DNA from: Curvularia sp. ZM96
Taxonomy: Eukaryota; Ascomycota; Dothideomycetes; Pleosporales; Pleosporaceae
Direction: 5' to 3'
NCBI GenBank assembly: GCA_022457065.1
Contig: JAJGBQ010000003.1
Span: forward strand, 744,001-808,000
DNA length: 64,000 bases
This document shows positions 1 to 10,664 of the stretch, piece after piece. The position numbers were made by a program, and so were the translations under genes. The notes beneath the pieces were generated by a model, which saw only the letters and a program-made list of their open reading frames with translations, did no database searches and was not told the DNA's origin. Within the stretch, counting starts at the first letter, position 1. Every line of letters begins with the position of its first letter.

Positions 1-80
1 TGCGGCGCCGGCAAATGGAGCGTAAACTTCTCACAATAACTACCTCTGATGAGCAACGGTATGATAAGAGACGAGAATAG

Positions 81-2002
81 TACCTCGCTGAAAGCAACCA
101 CCTACGCCAAGTACGAGTCATGAAGTCGAATAGTCTAGCTCGGCAGAAGATGAAGGGCGTACATGCCTCGAATTATGACATAATTCGGGTGCTAGGCAAA
201 GGTAGCTTTGGCGTCGTTAGACTGGTTCGCGAGAAAAGCGACCATTGCGAGACTCTTCGCGGAAGCTGCTGTAGTGCGAGATATCTTGATGGCTCCTTGA
301 CTCCAAGGGGCGAAAGCTCTTGCACGTCTAGTCACAAACCGAAACAAGTATTTGCTATGAAGGTCATCAGGAAGTCCGACATGCTTCGCAACAGCCAGGA
401 AGGGCACTTGCGTGCAGAGAGAGATTTCTTGGTCGCTTCAGAAAACTCTCGCTGGGTCGTGCCTCTGATTTCTGCCTTTCAAGACAGCAACAACCTGTAT
501 CTTGTCATGGAATACATGATGGGTGGAGATTTTCTGGGTTTGCTCCTGCGCGAGGACATTCTCGATGAAAATGTGGCCAAGTGGTACCTGGCGGAGATGA
601 TTCTTTGCATTGAAGAAGCACACAAGATGAAGTGGATCCATCGCGACGTCAAGCCTGACAACTTTCTCATCACTTCGTCTGGCCACCTCAAGATTTCCGA
701 CTTTGGTCTTGCTTTTGACGGTCACTGGACCCACAACCAGGCATACTATAACGAACAGCGATATGGTCTACTTCGTGACTTGGATTTGCAAGTGCAAGGC
801 GACACACAGGATATGGAAGAAGAGAGGATTCGACAGGATGCTCGCCAAACCATGGGTCATGCGCATAGTAACGCCATGTCTCGTAGCCGCTACCAGACTA
901 GGCAAGATCCCGCGAATGGACCCATCATCGACTGGCTGAATCGTGAACAAAGGCGTCAGTTCGCGAAGAGCATCGTCGGTACTAGTCAATACATGGCTCC
1001 GGAGGTCATCCGAGGGGAAAGCTACGATGGACGTTGTGACTGGTGGAGTATTGGTATAATACTATATGAGGTATGTCGTCGTGGTTGACAGACGGCAGCC
1101 CCTCTAATACGTCCAGTGTCTCTATGGTTACACACCATTTTTCAGCGACAACAGGCAAGCAACCAAGGCACGAATACTCGTACGCAGAAATGTCCACTTT
1201 CCACATCTGGAGCTCATATCTGTAGGATCACAAAAAATGGCTACGATTCCCACTAGACCAGCGTTACGCCCGTCCGAATATCGACCGCATGCCTCTCTTG
1301 CCCGTCTCACGAAATGCCATAGACCTGATGACCCGACTCCTCGAAGAAAGACAAAATCGACTCTCCGCCAGGCGATACCGCGAAAACGACCTGGTCCTCC
1401 GTGAAAAACTCCTCGGTGTACGCAGCCATCGCCACGTCTCCAACATCACCGGCCACATCGTCTTCCCCCACGATGCCGAAGACATAAAATCGCACCCATT
1501 CTTCCGCAACATCCAGTGGTCAATCTTACACATGACACGCCCGCCCTTTGTGCCACGCGTGCACAGCGGCCAGCCCATTACCAAGTACTTTGACGACGAA
1601 GCGGATATCATGAGCGTATCCGATCATCTCGACTCGTCCAGCTACGAAGTCTTCTCAGCGCCCGAACAGCTGCCACCCCTTGGTCTCGCTTCTCACGACA
1701 CTACACCCATCGTCCAACCCACCGTCAATAAAACCAGTGCTTTCGATCCCATTGCGCCCACCAGTCTCTGCACATCGCTGAACCGGATCCGCAAGCGCAG
1801 ACGAGAGAAGAAACGGCCTCGCGACAAGCTGCTTCGCGACGCGGAGGTTGGGCGTGCAGTCATGGAGATTAGGAAAAGGGGTGCGTTTGTAGGATACACG
1901 TATCGCAGGCCGAGGTTCTCGGTGCTCGACTTGGAGGATGGAGTCGCCGTGGCGGGAAGACCGCATGTTACGCGTGCTGGGGTTGCTGCTGCGAGTGCGT
2001 AG
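81..2002 (+). CDS. NDR-family AGC serine/threonine protein kinase (5' partial)
   Basis: Counting from the Met at 120, the kinase core has the glycine loop GKGSFG (residues 26-31), the VFAMK lysine (81), HRDVKPDN (174-181) and DFG (194-196). About 90 residues separate DFG from the activation segment SIVGTSQYMAPEV, the long insert typical of the NDR/LATS branch. The AGC C-terminal extension follows exon 3. Introns are at 1071-1116 and about 1222-1261; the second is only 40 nt but restores the frame into RYARPNIDRM. Coding sense also precedes Met120: the in-frame TAG at 78-80 looks like a splice acceptor, followed by YLAESNHLRQ, so the true start probably lies in an exon at or before the window edge. 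NDR kinases act in cell polarity, septation and morphogenesis. Kinase identity is sure; which NDR paralogue is not. It converges on the next gene. Confidence 0.9.
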
Positions 2003-2218
2003 TGACTAGTACTTTGATCCACTATTCTTCTTTTGCCGAAAGATCGGTCTTGAGGAGTTAGCAAGTAGTGTTTGATTTCAGTCTGTATTCTTTTCTCCAC
2101 AAGCATGTGTCTTGTTCTTTCCAACCAGCAAAAGAAAGGGTTTTTCTCTTCATTCCGTTAACCACATTATCTCACTTTTTCACTTTCTTCATTTCCCCCT
2201 ACGTATGAAACCAGTGTC

Positions 2219-2641
2219 TTACACCCTCGCTAAATTCCTCCTATTCCGGTAAAACACAGCGTACAAGACTCCCGCCGTTACGGCGAATGCTAAAAGACCA
2301 GTTAACACGCCTAAGCCTATAGTCACGGCGGAACTGAGACCGGGAGGTGAGGTGGATTGCCGGTTTTGAAGCTGCGGTGTGGGTACGGTGAAAGGAGAGG
2401 GGGATGCTGGTGGGAATGCTGATGCGGGGGAAACGGTGAGTTGGGATAGCGTAGTTGTGGCTGATAATGCGGTATCTGCCTCATTACTGGGCCGCGTGGG
2501 TGATGCCGTGGAGACTGGTGCCGAGAGCATGGTGTCTGGTGTCAGTGTAGCTACACGAGATGCTGAGACGGGTGTTGTTGGGGTTGCATTTGGGAATGTG
2601 ACTAGGCGTGCGTGAACACTGGTCTGTGTGGGCGCTTGCAT
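2219..2641 (-). CDS. Small Ser/Thr/Pro-rich protein with one C-terminal membrane helix
   Basis: This 140-residue frame is rich in Ser, Thr, Pro and Ala, as expected for an O-glycosylated extracellular stalk. One strong hydrophobic helix (about residues 104-130) follows, then a short basic tail (YRNRRNLARV). That layout resembles the C-terminal half of fungal wall-stress sensors or Mid2-like proteins, but no WSC domain and no N-terminal signal peptide are visible. The real start may therefore lie in an upstream exon, or the model may be partial. It ends 216 bp from the 3' end of the kinase gene. Function unknown; a plasma-membrane anchor role is only inferred. Confidence 0.5.
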   Translation of the reverse strand: MQAPTQTSVHARLVTFPNATPTTPVSASRVATLTPDTMLSAPVSTASPTRPSNEADTALSATTTLSQLTVSPASAFPPASPSPFTVPTPQLQNRQSTSPPGLSSAVTIGLGVLTGLLAFAVTAGVLYAVFYRNRRNLARV

Positions 2642-3246
2642 TGCTTGGGTGTGATTCGAACTGTGCGGAACGTGTTGTAATAACTGGATTATGGGATTTT
2701 GACTGGAATAAAAAAAAGGAGCGGTTCTTAGAGTTTTCTCTTCGTCGTCGCTTCTGGGTTATTTGGTTGGGATTGAGTTGAAGTTTTTCAATGAGAGATG
2801 GAGTGGGAAAAGCAGTTTCAGTTTCGCGTGAATAGGACAAAGGCAAGAGGTGGTTCGTTTGTCATTAGTTGGACACGTGGGCTTCGGTATACGAGCGTGT
2901 GTTGGTGCGCAGAACGTGTTTTCAGTTTGATCCGGCCGCTCGCTTGCTACTTGAGACAATGGATAGAGATGCGTCTAAGAGTTGTTAAATCACTCTGACT
3001 AGTCGCTCCTTGAGTTGAAAGGTAGATCTGCTAGAACTTGCAAGTTCATGGGTGGTGTTTGAAGGGTTGCTTCGTAACCAAGCAAGAAAATATAAGCAGT
3101 ATGATGTGTTAAGAAACCGTTTATTGCCTAGTATCGCTATGCTAAAGTTCAAACGAAAATCTTGCTAAAGATTGCAATGATGAGCTTCTGCTGGCTATTC
3201 ATATGTTCTATAATTCTAAAGTTCTGAAGTGAAGGTATTCAGGCGA
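2642..3246. other. Intergenic, no gene seen
   Basis: This stretch holds the upstream region of the small membrane protein and the 3' flank of the RTA1 gene. The frames here are short and overlap on both strands. No repeat or RNA gene was recognised. Confidence 0.5.
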
Positions 3247-4320
3247 CTACTTGCTACGGCGGAAGGCAGCGAATGGAGGGAAGAAGTACGCGGGGTGGAA
3301 AGCAGTAAGCAACGCGCATGCGATAGCAAGCATCCTATTTGATTGTCAGTATCAGGGCTGTGCAAGTAGAAACCAGGGTGAAGTGACTTACATTCCGTCA
3401 AGTAGAAGGAACTCTCGTTCATTACGCATCAGTGCGTTACCCCAGCCACCAGCCATCTCCGGCAAACGGTAAATGCAACGGATAAGCACCGTGAGATAAG
3501 ACAGAACAATAACCAGACCAAACAACTTGACCTTTCCAAGGGAGACGGCCCCAGTTTCCTTGTCCATTTGGTAGTTGCTCTTCTCGCTGATCACGTCGGG
3601 ATGCTGGCGGGCTTTGCGGTATCGGAAAATGTAGATCAAGATCAAGATACCGCATACACTCATGGTGGCGACCTGGAATGCAATACCGGCTACGATAAGG
3701 TTGTTGCCACCGTCAATGAGCTTTTTGTTGGTAGTTCCTCCTGCAGCAGCCATGCCTCCACCAACAGCCTGAAGCACGATAGATCCAAAATCACAGCCAA
3801 CGAAGATCCATGGATAAAGACGAGGCTTTATGACCGAATGTTGCGGACCGCAGTAGAGGACGAAGTGTTTTAGGGTAAGGTAGATGGCGGCAGCGACGAA
3901 ACTTGGACCGAGGACGAGGCAGCAGATTTGCAACTTGAAACCAGACTCGCTCCATGGGTTACCGTTCATGATGATGCGACCAGCATATCCAGCGGCTTCG
4001 AGAAAAGTGCCGATGCCTAGGGCAAGCGTATAAGTCCATGTCTTGCTCAGGACGCCGATGATGATGCTAGCGAAAAGGCAGAGAGCAAAGAGGGCGCAGA
4101 GGAAGGCGTTGGCACCGAGGTTGGGCCTGTAGCCGTAAAGAGTTGCGTAGACGGGGCATTCAGGCGATACTTCAAGACATTGGCGGAAGTTCCCCTTGGG
4201 CCTATCTGTGGCGGCGGATACAATGATGGCCTGAGTAGCAAGGAAGAGGGCGGCGACAAGGCCTCGCTGTGCGTAGGAACGCATTGTAGGCGAAGTGGAC
4301 GAAGGATACCGACGAAACAA
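3247..4320 (-). CDS. RTA1-like lipid-translocating exporter family membrane protein
   Basis: Two exons (4320-3392 and 3334-3247, with a 57-nt intron having a GTAAGT donor) give 338 residues. The protein has an N-terminal signal-like segment, a Cys-containing loop (CLEVSPECPVYATLYGYRPN) and about seven hydrophobic helices. The family signatures GYAGRI, LGPSFVAAAIY and FVGCDFGSIVLQAVGGG are present. The second exon supplies the last helix and ends FFPPFAAFRRSK. RTA1/RSB1-type proteins sit in the plasma membrane and are linked to sphingoid-base translocation and resistance to toxic lipids or azole-like compounds. An alternative start at 4284 would place the signal peptide at the extreme N-terminus. 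Family assignment is firm; the substrate is unknown. Confidence 0.9.
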
Positions 4321-4646
4321 GAAGAGGAGTAAGAAGAGAGCAAAATGAGGAAAGCGACGCCAGGCAGCAGATTAGAACGATGTCTAAGCCATGCGGTAGT
4401 GGATTATCGAACAACTGTTCCGCGGCGCAAAATCCGCTTCGGGGCATGGCCAGGCCTTTGCCATAATTATCCCCTATGTGTTACCAGTAGAAACACAGTC
4501 TCCACCCACCGTATCGGCCGTGTTCCAGCGTTCGAGTCTTCACGAATCTCTAAGCGAAGCTCGTTTAGCATGCTTGCGTGCATACCATTGGCTACGCTTG
4601 CACCGTTAGGCCACTATGTCATAACCGAGGCGTCAACGCCTTGCGC

Positions 4647-5429
4647 TTAGGCTGCGGGTTGCGTGTTTCCCGGGCGCACGGGTCCCAGCTGTATAGCGCA
4701 CGTGTGGGAAGAAGATGAGTATCTTGCTTGTCCGTTTGGGGTGGCGCTGTGCGAATCGGGGCCCAGATGGGAAGGTGCTGGATGTTTGACGTGAACAGGG
4801 GACATATGGGACGAATCACGTGCTTGGTGCGGCGTCTGCTGGGTGTGAATTTGCTGCTCTGCACTGGAAACCTTCTTGGGGCGGCCCGAGCCACGAGAGC
4901 CAGACTCTCTTTGTTTGGCTTGACGCAATTTACCTCGACTATCGGCGAGAGCTCCGTACTTGTCGCGATCGTGAAGGAGCTTGTAACCTGTGGCGACCGA
5001 GATGTTGAAATCTCGAAAGACGCTGCGCTTGGTAGCCTGGCCACGGGCATCTATAGCCTCAAAGAATCGTGCACGCTGAGGAGTATCAAGATGCGGCTTC
5101 CTGGGGCGTTTTTGATGAGGCGGAGGAGTCATTCGATCAAAAGACATATCTAAAACTGTGTGTCCTGATGGAGTTGCGCAGCCCGCAAGCTGGTGTCGGG
5201 CTTCGGTGTTCGTGGGGTGTCTAGTTTTTTTCTGTTGGGGGTGGGTTGGTGTTGCCGTTTTCCCGATCGTTAGTCCATTATCATCTGCACTCGTCATAGG
5301 AAATGCTGATCTTGTCGGTGCAAGCTTTTCCGAATTAGTCTGTTCAGCCTTGTGTACACATACTGTATGTGGATCCTGATTATGGCGCCCTGGAATAATC
5401 CCAAGGCTTTGTGAGGGACTCCGGCGCAC
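4647..5429 (-). CDS. Orphan protein with a helix-turn-helix-like segment, possibly a truncated transposase
   Basis: The frame encodes 260 residues. The middle part (about 110-190) contains LDTPQRARFFEAIDARGQ, then SVFRDFNISVATGYKLLHDR and a basic GRPKK stretch. This arrangement resembles the N-terminal homeodomain-like DNA-binding part of fungal Tc1/mariner-type transposases or derived proteins. No DDE catalytic region follows: the C-terminal 70 residues are His/Gln/Ser/Pro-rich and low in complexity. The N-terminal 90 residues are also disordered. It may be a transposase remnant, a small domesticated DNA-binding protein or a chance frame. No terminal inverted repeats were found by eye. Confidence 0.4.
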   Translation of the reverse strand: MRRSPSQSLGIIPGRHNQDPHTVCVHKAEQTNSEKLAPTRSAFPMTSADDNGLTIGKTATPTHPQQKKTRHPTNTEARHQLAGCATPSGHTVLDMSFDRMTPPPHQKRPRKPHLDTPQRARFFEAIDARGQATKRSVFRDFNISVATGYKLLHDRDKYGALADSRGKLRQAKQRESGSRGSGRPKKVSSAEQQIHTQQTPHQARDSSHMSPVHVKHPAPSHLGPDSHSATPNGQARYSSSSHTCAIQLGPVRPGNTQPAA

Positions 5430-6405
5430 GAGACAGCCCAGGACTGCTCTCGGTGTACGAATTGGTCCGTTATCGTCGGGTCATTTGTGCCTGCTTCCGG
5501 GCAATATTTGCTGTGGCTGATTTATGGACGTTGTAAGAGCTGGCGGGCTGACGTGCAGCGGGTGAGGCTAGCCTAATGCAGCACTAGCTTATCCGGCTCG
5601 CATCCAAACATGTTCTCGTTCATGGCTTCATACACTGCTGGGCGGATGCAGGTATGTTGATACAGTAATGGTAGTGCGAACGTTTTAGCTTGGGTTCCGC
5701 TGGCGGACAAACATTGCTTTTGGTACCACTCTGCTGATGGCCGCGATCAGCTGTCCAGAAGACCATTTCCCTATCTGACCTGTGTAGTCTAGTCGAAGTA
5801 GTCCTCGAGTAGATATATGACGAAAATACTCTGAAACCGTAACCGGACATGTACGCGTACTTCTTGCATTTCAGATCTATATTGTTATTTCTTATGTCCT
5901 CAATGTGGACGTCTAGTGAGCCCTGCCGCACTGATGAACGCGAAGAGGGTACTTTGTGCTGCAGCAAAAGTAAACTGCAAGCCACATGACAGGTGGTGAA
6001 CAATGTGCAACAGCTAGAAGATAGGACATGTCTCGGATGGGGGGAAAAATCCAGTACCTCGGAAGCGTGCTTAGTGTACTAAGATGCGAAGAAAAATACT
6101 GGCGACTAGTCAATCGGTTGAGCATAGTCACGTGCACAAAAGGATTCAGTGCCCTGATCGACACACTGTGTCAGTGCATTGAAACACGATTGTGAAACAC
6201 AAAAGCTTTGCGTAATAAGCAAAGATAACCTCGAATTGCCCCCTGTTGTCGTCATCCATAATCGTGTCTTGTGTGCCCCGGCGCAGTGGAAAGGAGCGAC
6301 TTCGGGGCCAAACCCCGGCCCCCATCACGCGCAACATCAAAACATGGGTGCAACTGAACATCGACTTTGACTCTTGCTTCCCTTTTACAACGCCCCTAGC
6401 GAATC
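5430..6405. other. Intergenic, no gene seen
   Basis: Only short, mutually overlapping frames occur here. The right end is the promoter side of the ECM15-like gene. No repeat was recognised. Confidence 0.5.
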
Positions 6406-6947
6406 ATGGCATCTCCAGACGACCTGAGCAAGCTCGCGACACCGCCATCCTGCACTGCAGACTTTTGTCTCATCCCGCTCGGCACCCCCACGGCGTCCGT
6501 GTCCAAGGAAGTGGCAGAGGTGCAGCGGCTCCTCAAGAGAAGCGGACTCAACTATTCCATGCACTCGGCTGGCACGACTGTTGGTAAGATCCTGTCCACG
6601 TACTACATAGACAATGTCTCCTGCACCATGGGTTGGTTCTCGGCCGGGAAGCAGCGCGCGTAGACAAGATACTATCATATGCGGGGTATAATAGGGTGGT
6701 GGGAGGGATGGAGGGGTAGTGAGACAGCTGGCTTGGAAGTGCAGGCTAATTTTTTCTGATTGCAGAGGGCTCATGGGACGACGTGATGCGGGTCATAGGG
6801 CAATGCCACACGATGCTCCACCAGAATGGCATCGTGAGGATCCAGAGCGATATCAGGGTGGGGAGCAGGACCGACAAGAAGCAAGGGTTCAAGGACAAGG
6901 TCGCGGCCGTCGAGAAGCTGCTGAGCGAGGACGAGCAGAAGGCCTAG
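6406..6947 (+). CDS. ECM15: MTH1187/YkoF-like (UPF0045) protein, yeast ECM15 type
   Basis: Two exons (6406-6583 and 6766-6947) encode 119 residues. The donor is GTAAGAT and the acceptor TTGCAG; the split codon gives VGEGSWDDVM across the junction. The protein has the compact two-motif pattern of the MTH1187/ECM15 family: FCLIPLGTPTASVSKEVAEVQRLL, then the YSMHSAGTTVGEGSWDDV region, ending in a basic and acidic helix. Members are small cytosolic ferredoxin-like-fold proteins proposed to bind thiamine or related compounds; the yeast homologue was named from a cell-wall phenotype. The retained-intron reading would stop at 6663, so the spliced form is the sensible product. Confidence 0.85.
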
Positions 6948-7972
6948 GGGGCGAAATGTCGTGGGCGCGCGTGATGGGGTGGTGAGGGATGAGTTGGCAG
7001 TGGCAGGGCTGGGCAGTTTGGGTGATCCTTCACATGCGTGTGTTGTTGTACGGCTGGCGACAGGGCAGCCGCTGCATGTGCATGCAAAACCAATTTGACG
7101 TCGACAGTTGGACCTGGTCATAGACACGCGGCAGATCTGCTGGCCAAAGCCACGGCCCGTGGTTGAAACAAGACGCCTTATGCTGCCATTGGCTCCCTTT
7201 TTCTCGTTTGTCTCGTGGGCCATTACGCCGATGCTGGGGTAGGTAGGTAAGATGACATGGCTCGCGCTCGGCTAAGATGGCGGGTGTTGTCGCAGATTGC
7301 CGGCTACGTCAAGCAGTACAACGGCCACGGCCAAAGATAGCAGCGCAAGTCGTTCTGGCAGATCCCACGGGGGGAGAGCAGGTCTGGATGAAACGGCCCA
7401 TGGCCAGTGTATGATGGGCAGCGAATCAGCGGGCAGCCAGCGGCAGCCAACTTGGTCCGTCTGGTAATCGACCCCGCATACAAGTGCTCGAGATTCTTCA
7501 CCGCTAGTCGACGTGTAGGCGTAGAGCAGGCGACACAGGCAGCGATAGGCTGGGCCCTGGCGCGATGCATGGCCGAGGGGCTGCAGGGAGGGCGGCGGCG
7601 TGGAAAAAAGTTGGCGGGTGCCGAGCAGCATCATCCTTGACGTCGGTACCTCGCACCCGGAAAATCCCCTCGAGTGCCGCAAATATCCTCGCGCCTCGCA
7701 CACGCCCACCCTCTCACTCCACCATATCTGCACCCCCTCGCCCATTGCGGCCCCCCAAGAACCTTCTAGTCTCCCTCTCCCCCATCCTCCCCGTCAACAC
7801 CCCCCGCCCTACCGCATCCTGTCCGCGTCTATTGCATCCAGCCTCCCTCGCCGTCTCGTGTGATCGCATGGCAAATGCACGCGACCGCAGCATCACCTGC
7901 CAATCTCTAGCACCCGCGCGGTAAAGTCGACGTCCGACCCCTCGCCGCTCTGAGCGCACACACTCGACCATC
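6948..7972. other. Intergenic with the MDM34 promoter side
   Basis: No convincing gene is present. The last 300 bp are C-rich and pyrimidine-rich, as is common for fungal 5' leaders. ATG codons within this leader give only short frames. Confidence 0.5.
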
Positions 7973-9814
7973 ATGGCCTTCAACTTCAACTGGTCGCCGC
8001 TCATCGCCGACACCTCGCGGGCGCGCGATATGCTCACCACGGCTCTCAACAAGTCGCCCAAGCCCCCGATCATCGTCGACGACATCATCGTCACCGAACT
8101 GAACCTGGGCACCACCCCGCCCGAGCTGGAGATACTAGAGATTGGCGACTTGGCCGAGGATAGGTTTAGGGGCATCTTCAAAATGTCATACACTGGCGAC
8201 GCCTTTCTGACCCTCAAGACAAAGGTCCAGGCAAACCCGCTCAAGACGTATCTATCTACAAAACCAGACTTTGCATCGCCCCAGCCCTTGGCGGCGGCCT
8301 CTGGCTTGACCATACCTTTGCAAATCACTCTGTCCAATATTCGCCTCTCCGGCTTTGTAATTCTTGTGTTTTCCAAGCAAAAGGGCCTGACGCTCGTCTT
8401 CAGGAACGACCCTCTTGAGTCGCTCAAGGTGTCTTCGACATTTGACTCTATCCCATTTGTGCGAGACTATCTCCAGAAGGAGATTGAGGGCCAACTACGC
8501 GTGCTGTTCATGGAAGACTTGCCGGCTATTATCCACAGGTTATCACTGCGAATGCTCTCGCCAGAGTACCGCGAAATCGAAACGGAAGAACGCCTCGAGA
8601 GCGCCAACGATACCACCCCCGCCATCGACCCTCTTGCAGCGCCCCCCGAAGATGCCGTCGATGCCTTTGGCAATCCACTCGATGAAGCCCAAATCTCTGC
8701 CATGTCTCTCGACGCGAGCGAAATCCACGCCTCCTTCTCGCAGAAGAATATCCTCCGCCTCGCCGCCCTCTCCGAGTCCCAACGAACCTTATCGCTTTTT
8801 ACACCCGGCATACGCGATGCTGTGTTCCGAGCGTGGGCAGGCCACCCGGACCGGCCCGAGTCTGGCGCCGCGACTCCGGCGCTTACACAGGGCAGTCTAT
8901 CCAGGATACAGTCAACATTCGGTAGCCTAAAGTCTGGTGCATCTTCAGTTGCCTCTGATAGCACAGGCAATGAGACGCTTAGCTCGCGCCCGACCATGGC
9001 TTCATCATTCTCGTCGTCGGCCGGGCTTAGCCTCGGATCAGCTCGTTCGCGTGCCGGTGGTATGCGAAAACGGAAGAAGCGTGTCGTTGACCTGCGAAAA
9101 AAGGATACCCCAGAGTCCGGCGTGTCCACCGAAGAAAACACGCCACTGCCGAGTGCATACGCTTCCGAAACCTCGAGCATCATACCCGAAGAGAAGGAGG
9201 ACGAGCTGGTCACTCCGCCAAGAAGCCCCACGCAGCCAGGCATACGCTTCGAAGGTAGACGCGGTAGCCTGGACATCGGTACCCCTAAGCGCATACCCGA
9301 AGTTCAACGTGCACCCGAAGAGCCACCTGCATTTGGTCCTCTAGCCCCTTCGCCAGAGTTCGCGGACGCACCTAAACCTGTGGAGCCGAAACAATCAGCA
9401 CCACTACCACCTCTGCCGCAATCAGTACCATTCGTTTACCTCGAGGACCCATTCGTGTCCCGTACCTCCAGACGCCCGCCTATTTCCCGCAACAAATTGC
9501 GGCAGGCACAGCAGTCCACCTCTCCACTCCTCCGCTCCTTGTCTTTTGACAAGGTCTCCTCTCTCTCCGCTCTGTGCTCACCCCCTCGCACCTCTTCCCC
9601 GCCTAATACAGATCTCACGTGCAGTTCTGGCGGCATCCTCGAGCAAGCCTGGATGCAGAAAATGGCACAGGATATTGCTAGGAAAATGCAAGAGGAGAAG
9701 GAAAAGTCTTCACGGCGGCCCTCCAATCATACCCGCACAAAGACGGCTCCAGCAGGAAGGAGCTTCTGGCAGAGTGAGGACGAGATCGAGGCACCTCCTG
9801 CTTACGTAGCGTAA
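7973..9814 (+). CDS. mdm34: ERMES complex subunit MDM34 (mitochondrial distribution and morphology protein 34)
   Basis: This single-exon gene encodes 613 residues. The N-terminus MAFNFNWSPLIAD and the following roughly 195 residues (IIVDDIIVTELNLGTTPPELEI, DLAEDRFRGIFKM, LPLQITLSNIRLSGF) are the SMP lipid-binding domain of MDM34. A long Ser/Pro/Thr-rich, probably disordered tail follows, with a basic patch MRKRKKRVVDLRKK near 365. MDM34 is the mitochondrial outer-membrane part of the ER-mitochondria encounter structure with MDM10, MDM12 and MMM1. It supports phospholipid exchange and mitochondrial shape. The length is in the range of filamentous-fungal orthologues. Its 3' end converges on haspin. 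Confidence 0.97.
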   Translation: MAFNFNWSPLIADTSRARDMLTTALNKSPKPPIIVDDIIVTELNLGTTPPELEILEIGDLAEDRFRGIFKMSYTGDAFLTLKTKVQANPLKTYLSTKPDFASPQPLAAASGLTIPLQITLSNIRLSGFVILVFSKQKGLTLVFRNDPLESLKVSSTFDSIPFVRDYLQKEIEGQLRVLFMEDLPAIIHRLSLRMLSPEYREIETEERLESANDTTPAIDPLAAPPEDAVDAFGNPLDEAQISAMSLDASEIHASFSQKNILRLAALSESQRTLSLFTPGIRDAVFRAWAGHPDRPESGAATPALTQGSLSRIQSTFGSLKSGASSVASDSTGNETLSSRPTMASSFSSSAGLSLGSARSRAGGMRKRKKRVVDLRKKDTPESGVSTEENTPLPSAYASETSSIIPEEKEDELVTPPRSPTQPGIRFEGRRGSLDIGTPKRIPEVQRAPEEPPAFGPLAPSPEFADAPKPVEPKQSAPLPPLPQSVPFVYLEDPFVSRTSRRPPISRNKLRQAQQSTSPLLRSLSFDKVSSLSALCSPPRTSSPPNTDLTCSSGGILEQAWMQKMAQDIARKMQEEKEKSSRRPSNHTRTKTAPAGRSFWQSEDEIEAPPAYVA

Positions 9815-10664
9815 GTGGACCTGTGATGAAGTTATGAGCGATGATATTTTGTCATGACCAGCGGTTTCTATTCTCTTCTCCGCTTCATTTTGTTGTTCGT
9901 TTCTTGCTTTGTAATTTTGTTCCACGGCTTAATCCTTGTTTCATTTGTCCATTTCTGTTAGCATCGGCGTTGTTGTGCTCCAGACCTGAAAGGGACATAT
10001 CCCAAAAAGAAGCCAAGATAATGGTCCAGGTCTGGTAGCAAGGTGGGGGGAAAAAAGCATTCTTGATCTTTTTTGAAGGGGGTACAAAAATTCTGCATAG
10101 CGCTCGGGGGCTGTTTTTACGATTATTCGAGGCGTCACAGAGGAAGGGAACTGGGAATCTGATCTGTGAGTCATCAGTGGAGTAGGTAAAAGGGGGAGGG
10201 AACGGACAATCACCACACACTTTTTTTTTCGTTGTCGACTAATCATCCTACTCCATGCACGCATACACGACAGACAGTTTTGTTGTCTTGTCTGTTGGAT
10301 GGTGCAGTAAAAAGGAATCAATTCACAGCATATGGTATATACGTATATAAGCATATACAATAGAAATCACCAATCACCACATACTCTTGTTCTGGAAGAT
10401 GCTTGAATTGTGAATACAAGGCAACAACAAGTGCCCATGATAACAATCATAACGATGATGATAATGCCCAGGATATACATACGCCATCCCAATGCCACGA
10501 TTCATGCAGTCATGCAATTCATACCCATCCATCATGCCCATGCCATGCTATACCCCAAACCCCCCCAATGACCCGCTCAACCTACGAAAAGGGGAGGGAG
10601 GGGGAGGGGGAAAGAAAAACGCCTCAAAAATGCAAGATAACTCATACACTTTCAGTCAAACATA
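9815..10664. other. Convergent 3' intergenic region
   Basis: This AT-richer spacer lies between the ends of MDM34 and haspin. A perfect 14-bp AT palindrome at 10336-10349 and several homopolymer runs fit 3' untranslated or termination sequence. No gene is seen. Confidence 0.5.

Noticed and set aside
10336..10349. Perfect palindrome TATATACGTATATA
   Set aside because: A short AT palindrome in an AT-rich 3' spacer is expected by chance and has no associated structure.
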